Origin: Sequoia sempervirens
Lineage: Eukaryota > Streptophyta > Pinopsida > Cupressales > Cupressaceae
DNA length: 64,000 bases
Assembly (NCBI GenBank): GCA_007258455.2
Contig: VDFB02195886.1
Coordinates: forward strand, 288,450-352,449
Reading direction: 5' to 3'
This document shows positions 1 through 12,141 of the stretch, piece by piece. A program made the position numbers and the translations under genes. The notes under the pieces were generated by a model that saw only the letters and a program-made list of their open reading frames with translations, did not search any database and had not been told where the DNA came from. Each line of letters starts with the position of its first letter. Position 1 is the stretch's first letter.

Positions 1-721
1 ATGGTATGGATTCATTAGATGAGGTGGAAGGAGTATTTGGAAAGATACTTTTCTCTTGAGATAGAAGGGGATCATCTTGGATGAAACAAAAAGAGATAAG
101 GGGATCATCATGAGGTTCTTGAGAGATGAGATCTTTGTCAAAGATTGGAAGGGGTTGTTGCATTTTGGTATCATTGGATCAAGTGGAAGGAATACTTTGA
201 TCTTGATGTGTAGGGGAGTCTATGCTAGCATGCTTTGGACTAAGAGATTGACATGAGTCATTGGATGTAGATGGTATGATGAGAGAGGATGGTTGGATAG
301 ATTTGTTAACTTGGGTGAAAGACTCATGAAGTTTATTTTGACTTATGGGAGATGGAGATAGGTGCATGACATGGTATGATTGCTCAATATTATTTGTGTT
401 TAAGGACATAGATTTAGGTTTCTCATTTAGCCTTTATAGAAATTCATGGATATTGAACTTGGATGATGTAGTTTTGGGTGAGGATAAAGGCTTATGAGAT
501 GATTGCATCACTTCATTCAAATGTTGGGATTCAAGTTGTTTTTCAAGCTCTTTCAAACGATGGTCAAGATATTCAATCCTTTGGTTTTGTTCATAGGTCG
601 TGGATGAATATGGAGGATAGTGGTTAGACATATTTGGTTGATGGTTTTGGAAATGTTTTGAGGTGTTGCAAGTTACTAGGTGTGATGTTTGTTTGAGGTC
701 TATTTTTGAACACACACGCAA
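1..721 (-). pseudogene. Unidentified minus-strand coding-like remnant
   Basis: Reading the minus strand from 721 down to the window edge gives a mostly open, low-complexity polar protein broken by a few stops (near 434, 410 and 180). The first part contains a charged stretch, RIEYLDHRLKELEKQLES, that would form a short coiled coil. The rest is rich in Ser, Pro, Gln and Asp, and after the stop near 180 the same frame continues open to position 1. I do not recognise a domain. The length, composition and setting next to a GC-richer leader-like block would suit the gag-like front of an LTR retrotransposon, but that is inference. It is cut by the window edge. Confidence 0.3.
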
Positions 722-759
722 GACATAGCAGACAAAGTGTTTTTGAGTTTGTTTTCAAT

Positions 760-1400
760 TGTGAATTTTTGCAATACAAGCACAAATCCTAAGGTTGGAA
801 AGGACAATATCTGCTAGATTCCACGTGGGTTTCCCCAACCACATATTCTTAGTGTGTGAATCTAGAAGCTTGGTCGCATGGGCTCCCCCTTACAGTGCAC
901 TCACTTCTTAGGCCAACCAAGCTTCCAACCCCCATGAAACTCCCATGGTAGATTGATCACCTCTTCTAAAAAATGTGAAGATGTGGATTCCTTCACACCA
1001 ATCGGTGTTGCGCTAGCAAATAGAAGGTTGTTGGCTACTACACAAAGGTGTTTAATTCAGGACCCCCGTTCGAGTGGCCATACATGGGGCGCAAGATTAA
1101 TCTTCGTTTAAGAGGAACTCTGGCCTGAAGAGGTTACGCTCAACAGGGTTTTGGGGAGTACTACTTGGTTTGTATGACACGTCTACACTCGTAATCCTAA
1201 GATTTCCATTAGGATTCACATTTATATAGCGGTCGGGGGTAGCTCGGCCAAAGAGCTCCATTGCCAGTTTGAGTCACCTTGGGGTGAGTACTTTTTCCCA
1301 CCAAGGAAGGCCCAAGTTCTAGAGTCAATAACCGTTTCTCTTGCACCCAAGATCGCACAAGTGCGCAAGGGGAGAGGATACTTCAATTATTGAATCAGGG
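760..1400 (-). other. GC-richer block, possible LTR or leader
   Basis: This block is clearly richer in G+C than the AT-rich DNA after it and has no long reading frame. On the minus strand it carries a TATATAAA box near 1226-1234 (CGCTATATAAATG) and lies just upstream of the minus-strand coding-like remnant. That order (promoter-like, leader, gag-like frame) would fit the 5' end of an LTR element on the minus strand. No matching second LTR, primer-binding site or target duplication was found, so the assignment is weak. Confidence 0.25.
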
Positions 1401-1699
1401 TGACATAAAATAGATGGGTCTAGTTTCTGATTACCAAGTTTTGCACAAGGTGAGATCATATTCCCTACCATCTCAAGCACAACAAATAGTGTTCATTCAC
1501 CCCCTAGTTAGATCTACATGAGAGAAGACAACTGTTCATTTTTAATGCACCAATTGAAGTGTTTTCTAATCTAAAAGAAAATTGGTTTCAAAATCATGTC
1601 TTTGACGAACATCCTACATCAAAATCTCATTATTAGTTTCATGTCTCCTTTCTTTGACAAGCGTATGTTTTGATTTTCAATTCTTTGCCAAATGAACCT

Positions 1700-2400
1700 A
1701 GCAAAAGAAACCAGATTAACAAAATTAGTCACAAAACCAAAACTTAACCAAAATGAAAACTAACATAAATCCTAATGACATTAATTCAATCTAAATCTAA
1801 ATCTAAATTACTTCTAAATTAAATTAAAATCTAAATTTAATTTAATTCTAACTTTAAAATCCACACTAAAAGAAAAGAAATCCAAAACTAAAATCTAAAC
1901 TATATTAGTTAAAATTAAACTAAATTAAATGAGTAACTAAAAATCTAGACTAAATTAAAAATACTCTAACTAAATGAGAAATTAGAGACTGAATTAAATC
2001 TAAATTAAAAGGCTAAGAATGTAAATTAAATAGTAAATCTAAAAAATTAAAAATCTAAATTAAATTAGAAACTAAAACTCTAAACTAAATTAAAAATTAG
2101 TCTAAGTTAATTAAAACTAATCTAAATTAATCTAAGCCTTAAAATTAATCTAGTTCTAAAAATTAATGTAAATTAAAAAATTAATCTAAACTAGATTAAA
2201 TTAAATTAAATCCGAAATAAATCTATATTAAATCTACATTATAAAATAAAACTAAATTTAAAAAGATTAAAATTAGAAAAAGCAAAATCTAATTTAGAAA
2301 AAGCTATTAAAATTTAAAAGCTAAATCTAATTAAAAAAATTAAAAGCTAACTCATTAAAAGTTAAAAGCTAAAAACTAAAATCTAATTTAAATGTTGAAA
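1700..2400. repeat. AT-rich low-complexity tract
   Basis: About 700 bases consist almost only of permutations of CTAAAT, TTAAA and AAATCTA without a fixed period. No coding potential is visible. Short runs such as AAATCTAAATCTAAAT have a 6-base step, so it is not an intact plant telomere array (7-base step). Confidence 0.6.
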
Positions 2401-2790
2401 ACTAACTGTATGGTCCCATGGGGTGGCTTGGGCTTCTATTTTCATGGATCAAGCGGTCCCATGGAGCAAACAAAATTATGCTACAGGATTAATTGGAATC
2501 TCCTCCTCAAAAATAGCAGCCCCTACCTTTTAGGACTACAAATTTCAACGGGTGAAATTGAGGTGGGGCTAGAAATTGCCCCTACAGCTTAGGAATTTTT
2601 AAGGAATTTTTTCTGCCACTTGTCTATCACTTTGAATTTTAAATTCCTAAGAAAAACTAAAAAATGAGAAATTTTTTATTTGTTTATTAATTTTTATCAA
2701 ATTACTCCACTTCGTCCCTTGATTTTTGGAGCTCAAACTTTTAAGCTGAATTGCAAAATTGAATTCATGGGACCACCATCTTTAAAATAT

Positions 2791-2930
2791 TCCTAAAAAA
2801 TCTTAGCAACACTGCTGAAATTTTTTAGGAAGCCCCCCTCCATGGGACCGTACCCTAAAATCCTAAAAAATCTTAGCAGCACTGCTGAAATTTTTTAGGA
2901 AGCCCCCCTCCATGGGACCGTACCCTAAAA
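2791..2930. repeat. 70-bp tandem duplication, two copies
   Basis: Two nearly identical 70-base units lie head to tail (2791-2860 and 2861-2930), differing at about one site (AGCAAC versus AGCAGC). Each contains a C-run followed by CTCCATGGGACCGTACC. The phrase CCATGGGACC also recurs near 2456 and as CATGGGACCACC near 2766, so the unit may come from a larger local repeat. Confidence 0.8.
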
Positions 2931-4319
2931 ATCTAATTTAAATGTTAAAAACTAAAAATCTAATTTAATTGTTAAAACTAAAAACTGACACTTAAAATTA
3001 AATTGTTGGATAAAATGCTCTAAGGTGTTATTCATTATTCAAAGATTCAAATCAAAGATTTGTGCTACAAGCTCATAAATTGTTGAAAATTGAATCATGC
3101 AAGTGATACATTTTTAAATTATGCCAATATTTTTTTATTTTATTTTTTCATTTTTTTTTGTTTTTGCTTTTGTTTGAATTAAAGTTTTTATTGCATTTTG
3201 AAATGCTTTCACAATGTAACTTGCTGCAAAGAAATTGATATCATATTTTTCCTTTCAACTACAAAATGAAACAATGTATATCATATCAGATCTGGAGTTG
3301 TTGATCCCGCAAAATATATATCATATTCAGATGTGAATAAATTGAGATGCTATAGATGTGAAGAAATCGATGCTCTGCAAAATGTAGATCATATCAAATG
3401 CAAAGAAATTGATGCAAAATGTAGATCATATCAGATTTGTCTTTCAATTTTTTTGCAGATCAATGTGTATGCAAAAAGTGAAAATATTCATCCAAGTGTT
3501 CGCGTCGAGTTCACCATTTGTTTAATGCTGAAAACTGAAGAAGCTAAATGATTTAATCTATAAATTCAAATCAAAATGTCAGCATATCATCAATAAAACC
3601 CTTCCAAATGAATACAAATGCAAAATGCAAACTAAACTATGCAAAACTAAAATAAATGCATTCAAAGGAAAATCAGCTCCATTGTTTTCCTATTTCACCA
3701 TGATTCTTGATTTATGCATTTGATGCTCTCAGATTTTTATGAGCACAAGTGCAACAAAAAGCTGTGATGAGTGGAAGAGAGATTGAAATTGAATTTTTAA
3801 ATAAAAATGTGTATCCCCAAAAAGTGAGAAGGAGGAGGTTTTTATAGATGAATGCATAATGTGAAAATGAGAAATGAGAAATGAGTGGAGTGATTTATGC
3901 CATGATTCATGTTTGGAAGCTCAAATTGTGCAATTTTGAGCTAATTCCATGGAAATTGATTTATGAATTTAATGTGCAATTTTAAGCTAATTTCATGGAA
4001 TTTGATTTATGAATTTTAAATTATTTAATGAAATATGGATGCATTTTAATGATTAACGCAAATGAATAATCATGCAAATAGTCAAAGTGAAATGATTTAT
4101 GTAAATGGATGAATATGAAATGATTTATGGATATGTTAATGATTAATGAAACAATAAATATTTATAAAATGAATTAATGAAATATGCATTTGGATAAATA
4201 ATGGATAAATGACTAAATGGTTATGTAAATGGATTATGGTTATGAGTAAATGCTTATAATATTTTAATGGTTTTATGGAGATATGATTATGCAATGGATA
4301 AAAATGATTAAGAGGACAT
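2931..4319. other. No gene seen; AT-rich, 2 x 46-bp duplication
   Basis: I see no gene here. The DNA is AT-rich with many ATGAATAAATGG-like words between 4020 and 4300. A 46-base direct duplication (3928-3973 and 3974-4019) starts with GTGCAATTTT in both copies and differs at several sites. A 72-codon open frame at 3333-3551 looks fortuitous. Confidence 0.5.
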
Positions 4320-6103
4320 TTTTATGCATCTACAATGAGAACACAAAGATAATTTGGAAAATGATATCAGAGTAAAACATTAGCATTTTTCTTCCTGATG
4401 AACATTATGATTTGAAAATGCTGACAAACATGTATTTTTCCATTTATTAAGAAAAAATAGAATTTGGTCATAGAATCTACCACAACATTATTATGAAGAA
4501 CTAAACCCAAAATAGTTTCTTTCCAACATAAACCATGATAAAAAAAAAAGTAGGAATATTATTGAAATTCTTTTTTTTGTTCATATACAATCCTAAAAAT
4601 ATGTTTCAAACTTTCATTGTGTTGACAAAATGGGGATATAACTAGGTGAACCATCACAACTTTCAACCTGTCACCCACAGGTAATTTGAAGTGTAAGACT
4701 TTCCAAGTCAAAATTTGAATATTAGCCTTAGCTTTAGACCTCCAAACTTGAGCACTCAATTTCTTCTGTCTTTTCTTGGAACCTACATTTCCATATTTGG
4801 TTCAATCTTGATTTAAGGATATAATTGATAGGAGACTTAACTAAACCTTTTTTAAAGGAAAGAAAACAAACTAATACATAGACAACCACAATCAATCCTT
4901 GAAGAAATTACAATCTAAAGTAGTGGAAAGCTTCATACATAGACAACCACAATCAATCCTTGAAGAAATTACAATCTAAAGTAGTGGAAAGCTTCATAAC
5001 TAAGTCCACACAAACCAGTGACTTAAGAAAAATAAAAAATCCTTCAAACATATTGTTTAAACTAAAAGTGTTCTTAAAGCTTTGTCAAGTAGCCCAATCC
5101 AAGGTATTAAAATCTCACATGCCCTCAAATTATCAAGCCCCTTTATTAAATAAATAATAAGCTTTCCTTGGAAAAGAGACAACAAGTGGTTAACCTTGAT
5201 ATTGAACCCGTATGTTCCACAAAATAGGCAAAGACCCAAGGTTGAAATCATGTTGTGAGGAAGAAATTTTCTAGTTTAAGAATTTGTAAATGTACTACCA
5301 AGCCTTCTAAATGAAATGTAAAGGAAATGAATTTCTTTTAAGTGAAAGATAGGAGCAAGCAAAATGTTATCTAACCATCTAATAGATTTCCATTTCCCTT
5401 TGATAGTAGTAAGAACAATGTGTTGATGAACCATATTTTTCCATGGCTCTTCTCTTGTAATGACTCTAAATATCCATTTCACTAACAAACAAACCCCTTG
5501 TGTTTTGGGATTGAATAGGCCCAATCCACCTTTAGCTTTTGGTTGAATATAATGTAACTAGGAAGTGGAATTAAAACTAGCATTACCATTCTAGTTAGAC
5601 TACAAAAAATGGTGAATGATTTTATTTAAGTCTTCATAACATTTATTATAGGGCATCTAACAAGATGAGTAATACAAATGAGAAGTCAAAAATATATCAT
5701 TCACAACTTGAATCTTGCTAACTAATGACAAAAAATTGTTCCCCCAAGTACAAAGTATTTTTCAACCAAGTAGTGGGGGACCAATTCTACATATTAGAAA
5801 GGGAAACACCCAACCCAAAAGGGATACCCAGGTAATGAGAAATCTTCTAATGTTTGATTTTCTTTCAATCTTTAGGAATTCATTGGGGAAATAGATCCAT
5901 TCAAACCATGATAAATTTAGTTTTGTGATGAGCTAACTTTGAACCAAAAACATAATAGCAAAGAATAAGGACATCCATCACAATTTTAATCTCGTTTTTG
6001 AAATTTTGAAGAAATAGCATAATATCATCAACAAAATGTGAGTTAAGCACAATCACATTGTCTGGATTGGAAATACCCTTTATCATGTTCATTTGGTTGT
6101 ACT
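4320..6103 (-). mobile_element. 5'-truncated LINE, C-terminal ORF2 and 3' UTR
   Basis: On the minus strand, broken frames match the plus-strand LINE at 53.8-59.4 kb in the same order. From 6092 downward comes the reverse transcriptase active-site region (HFVDDIMLF, then SKLAHH). At 5524-5276 comes GLFNPKTQGVCLLVKWIFRV, parallel to GILDPKTRGTCLCAKLVIRV in the other copy. At 4759-4559 comes the late region SAQVWRSKAKAN, parallel to SAQIWKSKAKAN. Nucleotide similarity continues into the 3' untranslated part, where both share AATGCTAATGTTTTACT-like text. The copy starts inside the reverse transcriptase, a typical 5' truncation from incomplete target-primed reverse transcription. Many stops and frameshifts make it dead. 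A 61-bp tandem duplication lies inside it. Confidence 0.8.
4876..4997. repeat. 61-bp tandem duplication inside the LINE fragment
   Basis: Two essentially identical units of 61 bases (about 4876-4936 and 4937-4997) each contain ACATAGACAACCACAATC and end in GGAAAGCTTCAT. The near-perfect identity shows that the duplication is much younger than the LINE it sits in. Confidence 0.85.
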
Positions 6104-7574
6104 TTTTTTAGGAGATAATATATCGACATACCAATAATTAGTGTATGAGAACATGTATAAATTTGGATACATAATCTATTACACACATTCTTGTATAAAT
6201 TTATCCCTTCATTTGTATGCAAACATATCCCAAATATATTGCACACATTCTTATACACATGTCCCCTTACTTCATTTATATGTACACATATCCCAACACA
6301 ATCTCCCTATCCTTACATTTATTACACTTACACATGCACATATTTTAGTGTACTTTCACCCACCTTGATCTAGCCCTTTGTCGGTCTTGAGTCATGTCTA
6401 GAATTAAAGGCATCAACCCTATACCCTCAGACTTAACCCTTTTAAATTTAACTAAATTTTTTCAATCCTTTCCTATCACGGGTTGACTAAACATAAATTT
6501 ATATAATGTATTGTTATATTTATATTTAAAGGTATTTAATGCATTCATTTTACACATTCAAAGTGTTTCCACATCTTCCAACCTATATTTGCATATCATT
6601 CACATCACAACACTTCAATTTGTGTAATAAAAGGAATGTGCATCTACATGAGTATTATAAGAGTAGTGCATATCTAAAGAGTGTTGTTTTCAATATTATA
6701 CACATATTTATATAAGTTGGCCTAAGAGAATGTGTACCCTAGCAACATAATGATAGCCCTTTCAATCTATTTCTAGATATTATGAATCTTTGAATAGAAA
6801 AATAAGGTTGAAGAAGTATAGGAAAACTAGGCATGCAAATAGCAATGTCGAACAGATTGTCAAATCAAATATATAGACATGACATTTGTGTAAGCACAAA
6901 CTTAACCTTGATCCGTAAACTCGACCCCACAAAGAGTAAACAAAACATGCTAACCTTTAACACCACATCAAACTATGTTCACTCTTCTACTATATAACTA
7001 AATACCAAATTTACTATATTTGTCATCTATATTTAACATTTATTATTTGAGAACACATTAACTCACAAATTACACATTAAATTAATCTAGATTAATTGTA
7101 CTTACAATTACATGTTATTAAATTAGCTTAAAATCTTTTTATTTTTAAAATTCCTTTACAATTTAAAGAAAACATCATTTTAAAACAAAAAAATACAACA
7201 AAAATAATTTATAATTTTTATTCAAAATTAAAGTTGTGAAAAAGTATATAGAAGTATAGTTCATTTATAAATCTCAACTCATTTTTTTTATTTATTTAAA
7301 ACAATTTATATTAGTAAATACAAATTAACCTAAATTATTAGAATTAGGATCATTATATTTGGAAAAATGTAGCCTTTAAATCATTTTTCTTTCAAATATT
7401 TTTTGATAGACACTTCTATAGATTAAGCATTTTGACTTTTTTTTTTGGTCAAAAATACTTATTTTAAAAACTTAACCAATAAATGTAGCATTCAAATGTC
7501 AATACTTAAATAACATATATTATACCAAAGCTTCTAAATATGTAATAAATCACTCACCAACTATGATTTAATAT
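6104..7574. other. No gene seen
   Basis: AT-rich DNA with no supported gene. Between 6180 and 6305 there are two diverged copies of a unit of roughly 63 bases (CACACATTCTT...ACATATCCCAA), so the short open frames there are repeat-derived. Confidence 0.5.
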
Positions 7575-7700
7575 GGACAATATTTCTTCTTCTTCTTCTT
7601 TTTATTGAACAAAGCAAAAGAATTACAAGAATAGAGCTACCTGAAACCCAAACTAGCCAAAAAACCAGCCAAACTAAACAAAACCAGACTTACAAAATCC
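7575..7700 (-). mobile_element. Possible LINE-type 3' tail
   Basis: Read on the minus strand, the block contains TTTGGCTGGTTTTTTGG, then TTGTAATTC and TTCAATAAAAAGAAGAAG, ending in a GAA-rich tail. The combination of GGCTGG text, TTGTAAT and an AATAAA-like end before an A-rich tail resembles the 3' end of plant LINEs and recurs in the 19.5 kb block. No coding part could be attached to it. Confidence 0.3.
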
Positions 7701-9700
7701 GAGTGACATTAGCATAGGTTGTACAAGGCATCAACCATAAGATACAATCACAAATAGACAAATACAAATTACAAAAGTTGTATAACATTTTTACATTGCT
7801 CAATCTTATTGTCCAGCTAAACTTCACTATCTGCTCTTTAATTTGTTGCAACCTTTGTTTAGCCCACTCATCCTTCTTACATATAACCCGAATCTGCGAG
7901 AAAAGAACAACCACCTAAAATATATGCCAGAGTAAAGTTGTAAAGTCTCAACAACCTGAAAAAAGTTACTAGAAAACCTTTCTTACTTTGACATGTACTA
8001 TATATATGAACAACCATTTCTACTTTGACATCTATTATAGAAATAAATTATAATCCCTAATAAATTTACAACATATTTCAAAAAATATATATCTTTACTT
8101 TATTTATTATAAACTATTTTATTTACTATATATTCAATTGATTTTAGAGTTATATTCTTTATATTAAAAAAATAAATATAGACTCTAAATCATTTTTTCC
8201 AACTATTATTTCAGAATCACGTGCTTCTTGCCAACTATCACTGTAAACACTATAAATTAAACCTTTGGGCATAATAATTTTATCACATATACTCAATATT
8301 TTAAAAAGGTAAATGAGAAAATTAATAAATACATGGAACATTCAAATGTCAATGCTTAGGTAATCTAATAAACTGTCTTGTGTCGGTGAAGTCCCTTTCT
8401 AAACATATCGTATGTCACATTTTAATTTGTAATTATTTGTATTTTTTGGCCCCACATTTAGCTGAAGGAATAAAATTTGGTAGTAGCTAAAGTTGGAGGG
8501 CTGTTTGTAGGTGAATGGTTAAATGTTGGTGGCCATTCTCTTAGCTAACAACAATATCAGCTGTGAATGATTTCGTTGACCTAATTAAGCTTTTAAAGTT
8601 ATATAAATTTGTATTATTTTAATTGATAAATTTTTAATCTTTTTAAATTAAAAATTGTACTTTTTAAATTAATTTTTAAAAAGTTTGTGTATATTTTATT
8701 TGATAAAGTTTTTAATCTTTTTCAATGAAAACAATTTTTTTTATTTAATTGTCTTTAATAAGGTGAGAATAGCTTTCATTAAATGATTAATTTATCTAAT
8801 ATTAAAATATTTATTTTGTGAAATTCAAATCAATTGAATACTTTTATTTTTTACAAATATATAATTGTATTTTTTTTTAATGTAAAATTTGATTTACTTA
8901 TTTAATAAGAATTTTTTAATTATTTTTTATGTATATAGTTTATTATATTTTTATATTTTTTATAAAGTATTATATATTTGTGAAAGTTTAAAGAATAGTA
9001 TAAGAAATATAATTATAAGAGATAAAAGTTGGCATTTTATACTTATACTTTCATTTGATATTATGTTGGGAAATATCATAAACAAATTGTTATTATATTT
9101 AATGTAGAGATTAATTTTAATCTCAAATCTTGAAGCTCTAAATATGTTTGTATTCATTGGATGATACTTTATGATCCATTATGGGACAAGGAAAAAATAA
9201 TAGAATTGTAAAGTTTGAAAAATTAATAATACACAAAAAAATGAAAAAAATATGTACTTAACAAATTAAAATGTAAAACCTAACAAAAAAGAAAACTAAA
9301 ATATCCAAAATCCTCACAATACCAAAGGAGAAGTGATACATGTTAAAAGAGGGGAACTAAAATACTCAAGACAAAAATTAAAATTAATATATATATATAT
9401 ATATAAAAGTGATGCAAGAATTAAATTGTAGAAGTGGAAGAGTAATTACAAGAATAATAAATGTACATGTTTGCTTGGGTTTGGAGCTTCCTTCAAAGAA
9501 CAACCTTACCTTTCTTCTAAGCTTGGTTGTTGAAATCAACCTATAAAGTTTGAGAGCAATCCTTTGTCTATTTTATTTATAGTAAATTGGGTCCCTTTGC
9601 AAAAAAATGTCCTAACAAAAAGTTGAGCAAAAGGAATGGAGTAAGAAAGCCAAATTACAATAAACTAGAATACAAGTAAGGGTTAGTTTTGAAAGAAAAA
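7701..9700. other. No gene seen; AT-rich with an (AT)n run
   Basis: Very AT-rich DNA. The only distinct element is a pure AT dinucleotide run at 9387-9405. Frames of 60-75 codons at 7690-9160 are rich in Ile, Leu, Phe and Tyr, as expected from AT-rich noncoding DNA. Confidence 0.5.
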
Positions 9701-11527
9701 GAAGCTCTTGGAAAGGTGGAGGTTGTCTTGAGGTTTGTGATGTTGATGCTCCCAAGCCTCTAGATGGTAATATTTTTCATATGAATAGTACTCCCAACAA
9801 GGTATAGTTTGAGTCTCTTCTAGTAAGGATACATAAGGGATGAGGTGTCACTACTAGTAGAGCCCCTAGACGTCATAAAGGTTATCCCTATAAACGAAAT
9901 AGAGACAATTGTTGAGTATGGTGAGTTTATTCATTTGAAGAATACAAAGGCTATTAATTATCAAAAATAGAATTGGAAAGGTAAATCTAGAAATGAAGCA
10001 TTGGGGCCTAGCAAGACCACTCCTATCATGTCACCTCTAACAAAAACTAAGCTAGTTAATGAATTTGTGTCTTACTTGTTGAATCCTATGGAAGAAAAGA
10101 TAGGGGTTTTCCCTAGATATAGAGGGGATGACTCTATGGAAAATTCTTGTTTTAGAATGATGAGAAATTCAAAGAAGTTGACAAACATTAGGATGAAGTT
10201 TACAAAAGGAAAACTTGACCAAGAGGAAATCTAGGTTAGGGAAAATACCAAAGAGAACCGCTAATGGAAACTAGAGTACTCTTGAAATGAGTTGACCCAA
10301 ACCCATAAGTAAAACACATTATGAATCCCATCTCCTAAAATCTAAGAGGGCGTAATATCTCACACAAGCAAGGTCTCTTTGTAATTTTAAAAGGGAGAAT
10401 ATGTCTTGTTTTTTGATCTTTCATGTAGTTAATATAAGTAGATTGTTTCTTAATGAAATGTTGGGAAAGGGGTTCCTTAATGTTAAGGGGGTGTTTTCTC
10501 TATTTGAACATTTCCCTAAGGTATTTCATTAGGAAAGAGATCACAAGATGTAAAGATTGAATTTCAACCTCAATGGTGAGTCAATCAAACCTGGATCTCA
10601 ATCCTTAAGACAATAGGACAGATCTGAAACCAAATTGAAATGATTTGCAATGCTCAAACTAAATGAACAATATGACCTAGAACATGAAATGTAAATTCCT
10701 GGAAGTATAGAAACTACAATCATAGTTTGTAGGTAAATTTGAGAAGGGTTAGGACACATGTACCAGTCACTAAAAGTTGATTTTGAGCTCTACTAAAGGA
10801 CATGTTCACCCTAGGGAAAATGGGTCCTAGTTAGGGCTTCTGAAAATACTTTTGGCAGTCCTTTGATGATGGATCTTAGGTTCCATTTTGCACAGGTTCC
10901 ACTATCAAAAAATCAGAAATAAAATTTGTAATTGAGTTTTCGTCGCTTGAAAACAATGATGACAACTTATGCAACAATGCAAAATTGCTCTTCAAGATCT
11001 TCAATCCTTCTTCAACCTATAACTTGTACATACACAAAGAGAGGGGAATTTTTTTCTGTTTGAATGGGGGTTTTCCTTATTCAAACCCCATGTTTGGTAA
11101 TTAAACCTTGATAGAAAGATAATGACAATGGAGAAGGAAATGATGAATGAACACTTGCTTGCTACAAATTCACCAAACCTTCAATGGCCTCCCTTAGAGG
11201 ACTAAAGAAAAACACATCACTCCAAGGAAATTGAACTTACTTTGCTTGATCAATTTGGACATTTGATAATGCTTGGATGCTTTAGGATCAATAATGCATA
11301 TTAGCCTTCACAAGATGACATGAACACACATAAGCTTGAACAAGATGATAGGATCTTGAATGCTGCAACAAATGACTAATAAATTTTCTCTTGAATGCTC
11401 TTGATAGTAATATTTGCTCATATGAAGTCTCCAAAAAGTGTGTTTCATTTGAATTGATAAAAATACTATGTATTTATAGGTGTTTATCTAATTTCTTGAA
11501 AAAATAGATTCCAAAAGCCGACAATTG

Positions 11528-11547
11528 CATATTGAATTTGAATCATT
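11528..11547. repeat. Target-site duplication of SINE, left copy
   Basis: These 20 bases (beginning CATATTGAATTTG) are repeated without mismatch at 11750-11769 on the other side of the SINE. The length suits target-primed reverse transcription. Confidence 0.93.
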
Positions 11548-11749
11548 TTTTTAATTTATTTTTTAATGAGGGGAATCGGGTGTAGCACGGCCCCCCATAT
11601 AACCCCCCACCGCCGGTAAAATTTTTACCATGACCGGTAGTGCTGGCGGGACACACCAACCAGTACCACGGGAGCGCCGGAGAGTCGAACCCATGGTGGG
11701 CGCCCTGCGACAGGGAACACCTTAACCAACTGAGCTGGGACCGGCACCC
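11548..11749 (-). mobile_element. tRNA-derived SINE (family 1)
   Basis: The element reads on the minus strand. It starts with GTGCCGGTCCCAGCTCAG, which includes an RNA polymerase III box A (AGCTCAGTTGGTTAAGG). About 40 bases further is a box B (GGTTCGACTCTCC). The spacing and both boxes are those of a tRNA head. A GC-rich unrelated body follows (ACCGGCGGTGGGGGG), and the end is an A-rich tail (T-rich at 11548-11575 on the plus strand). It is flanked by a perfect 20-bp direct repeat at 11528-11547 and 11750-11769. This is a non-autonomous element that would use LINE enzymes. Its high GC content stands out against the surrounding DNA. The 69-codon frame here is only a shadow. Confidence 0.9.
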
Positions 11750-11769
11750 CATATTGAATTTGAATCATT
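11750..11769. repeat. Target-site duplication of SINE, right copy
   Basis: Perfect copy of 11528-11547, immediately next to the tRNA-like head of the SINE. Confidence 0.93.
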
Positions 11770-12019
11770 AAAATACTGCCAAAAACATATTAAAAATGGG
11801 TTCTAGGACTTAAAGGGGACCTATTTTCCCTTGGGTGAATGGGTCCTAGCCCAAAAGTCTAGGACATTCACATTCCAAGGTGATTAAAATATTAATTGCA
11901 TTAATTAATTATCGGTTTCCCTTTCAGAAAATGGGAATAATAAGGCTTTGGAATGCATAATTTAGCAAAATAGAAGCTTAATTAAGTCCAATAAATCAAG
12001 CGACCCAACAAAGTGTGAA

Positions 12020-12141
12020 ATTGTAAACGGTATACAATTTCCTACACTATACTTAAATGTTAAGAATAGAGTGGAAGGATGGTTCTTTATGTGGTGTTAA
12101 CTCAAATTGTAAAGGGTATACAATTTCCTACACTACACTTT
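12020..12141. repeat. 35-bp direct duplication, copies 86 bp apart
   Basis: A segment with GGTATACAATTTCCTACACT occurs at about 12020-12054 and again at about 12106-12140, with two or three differences. The second copy lies inside the LINE endonuclease frame and the first lies just upstream. Confidence 0.75.

Noticed and set aside
1730..2400. Interstitial telomere-like array (CTAAAT words)
   Set aside because: The words step by 6 or irregularly, and CCCTAAA units are absent, so it is better described as AT-rich low-complexity DNA.
11543..11752. 69-codon minus-strand frame
   Set aside because: It lies entirely within the tRNA-derived SINE and its edges.
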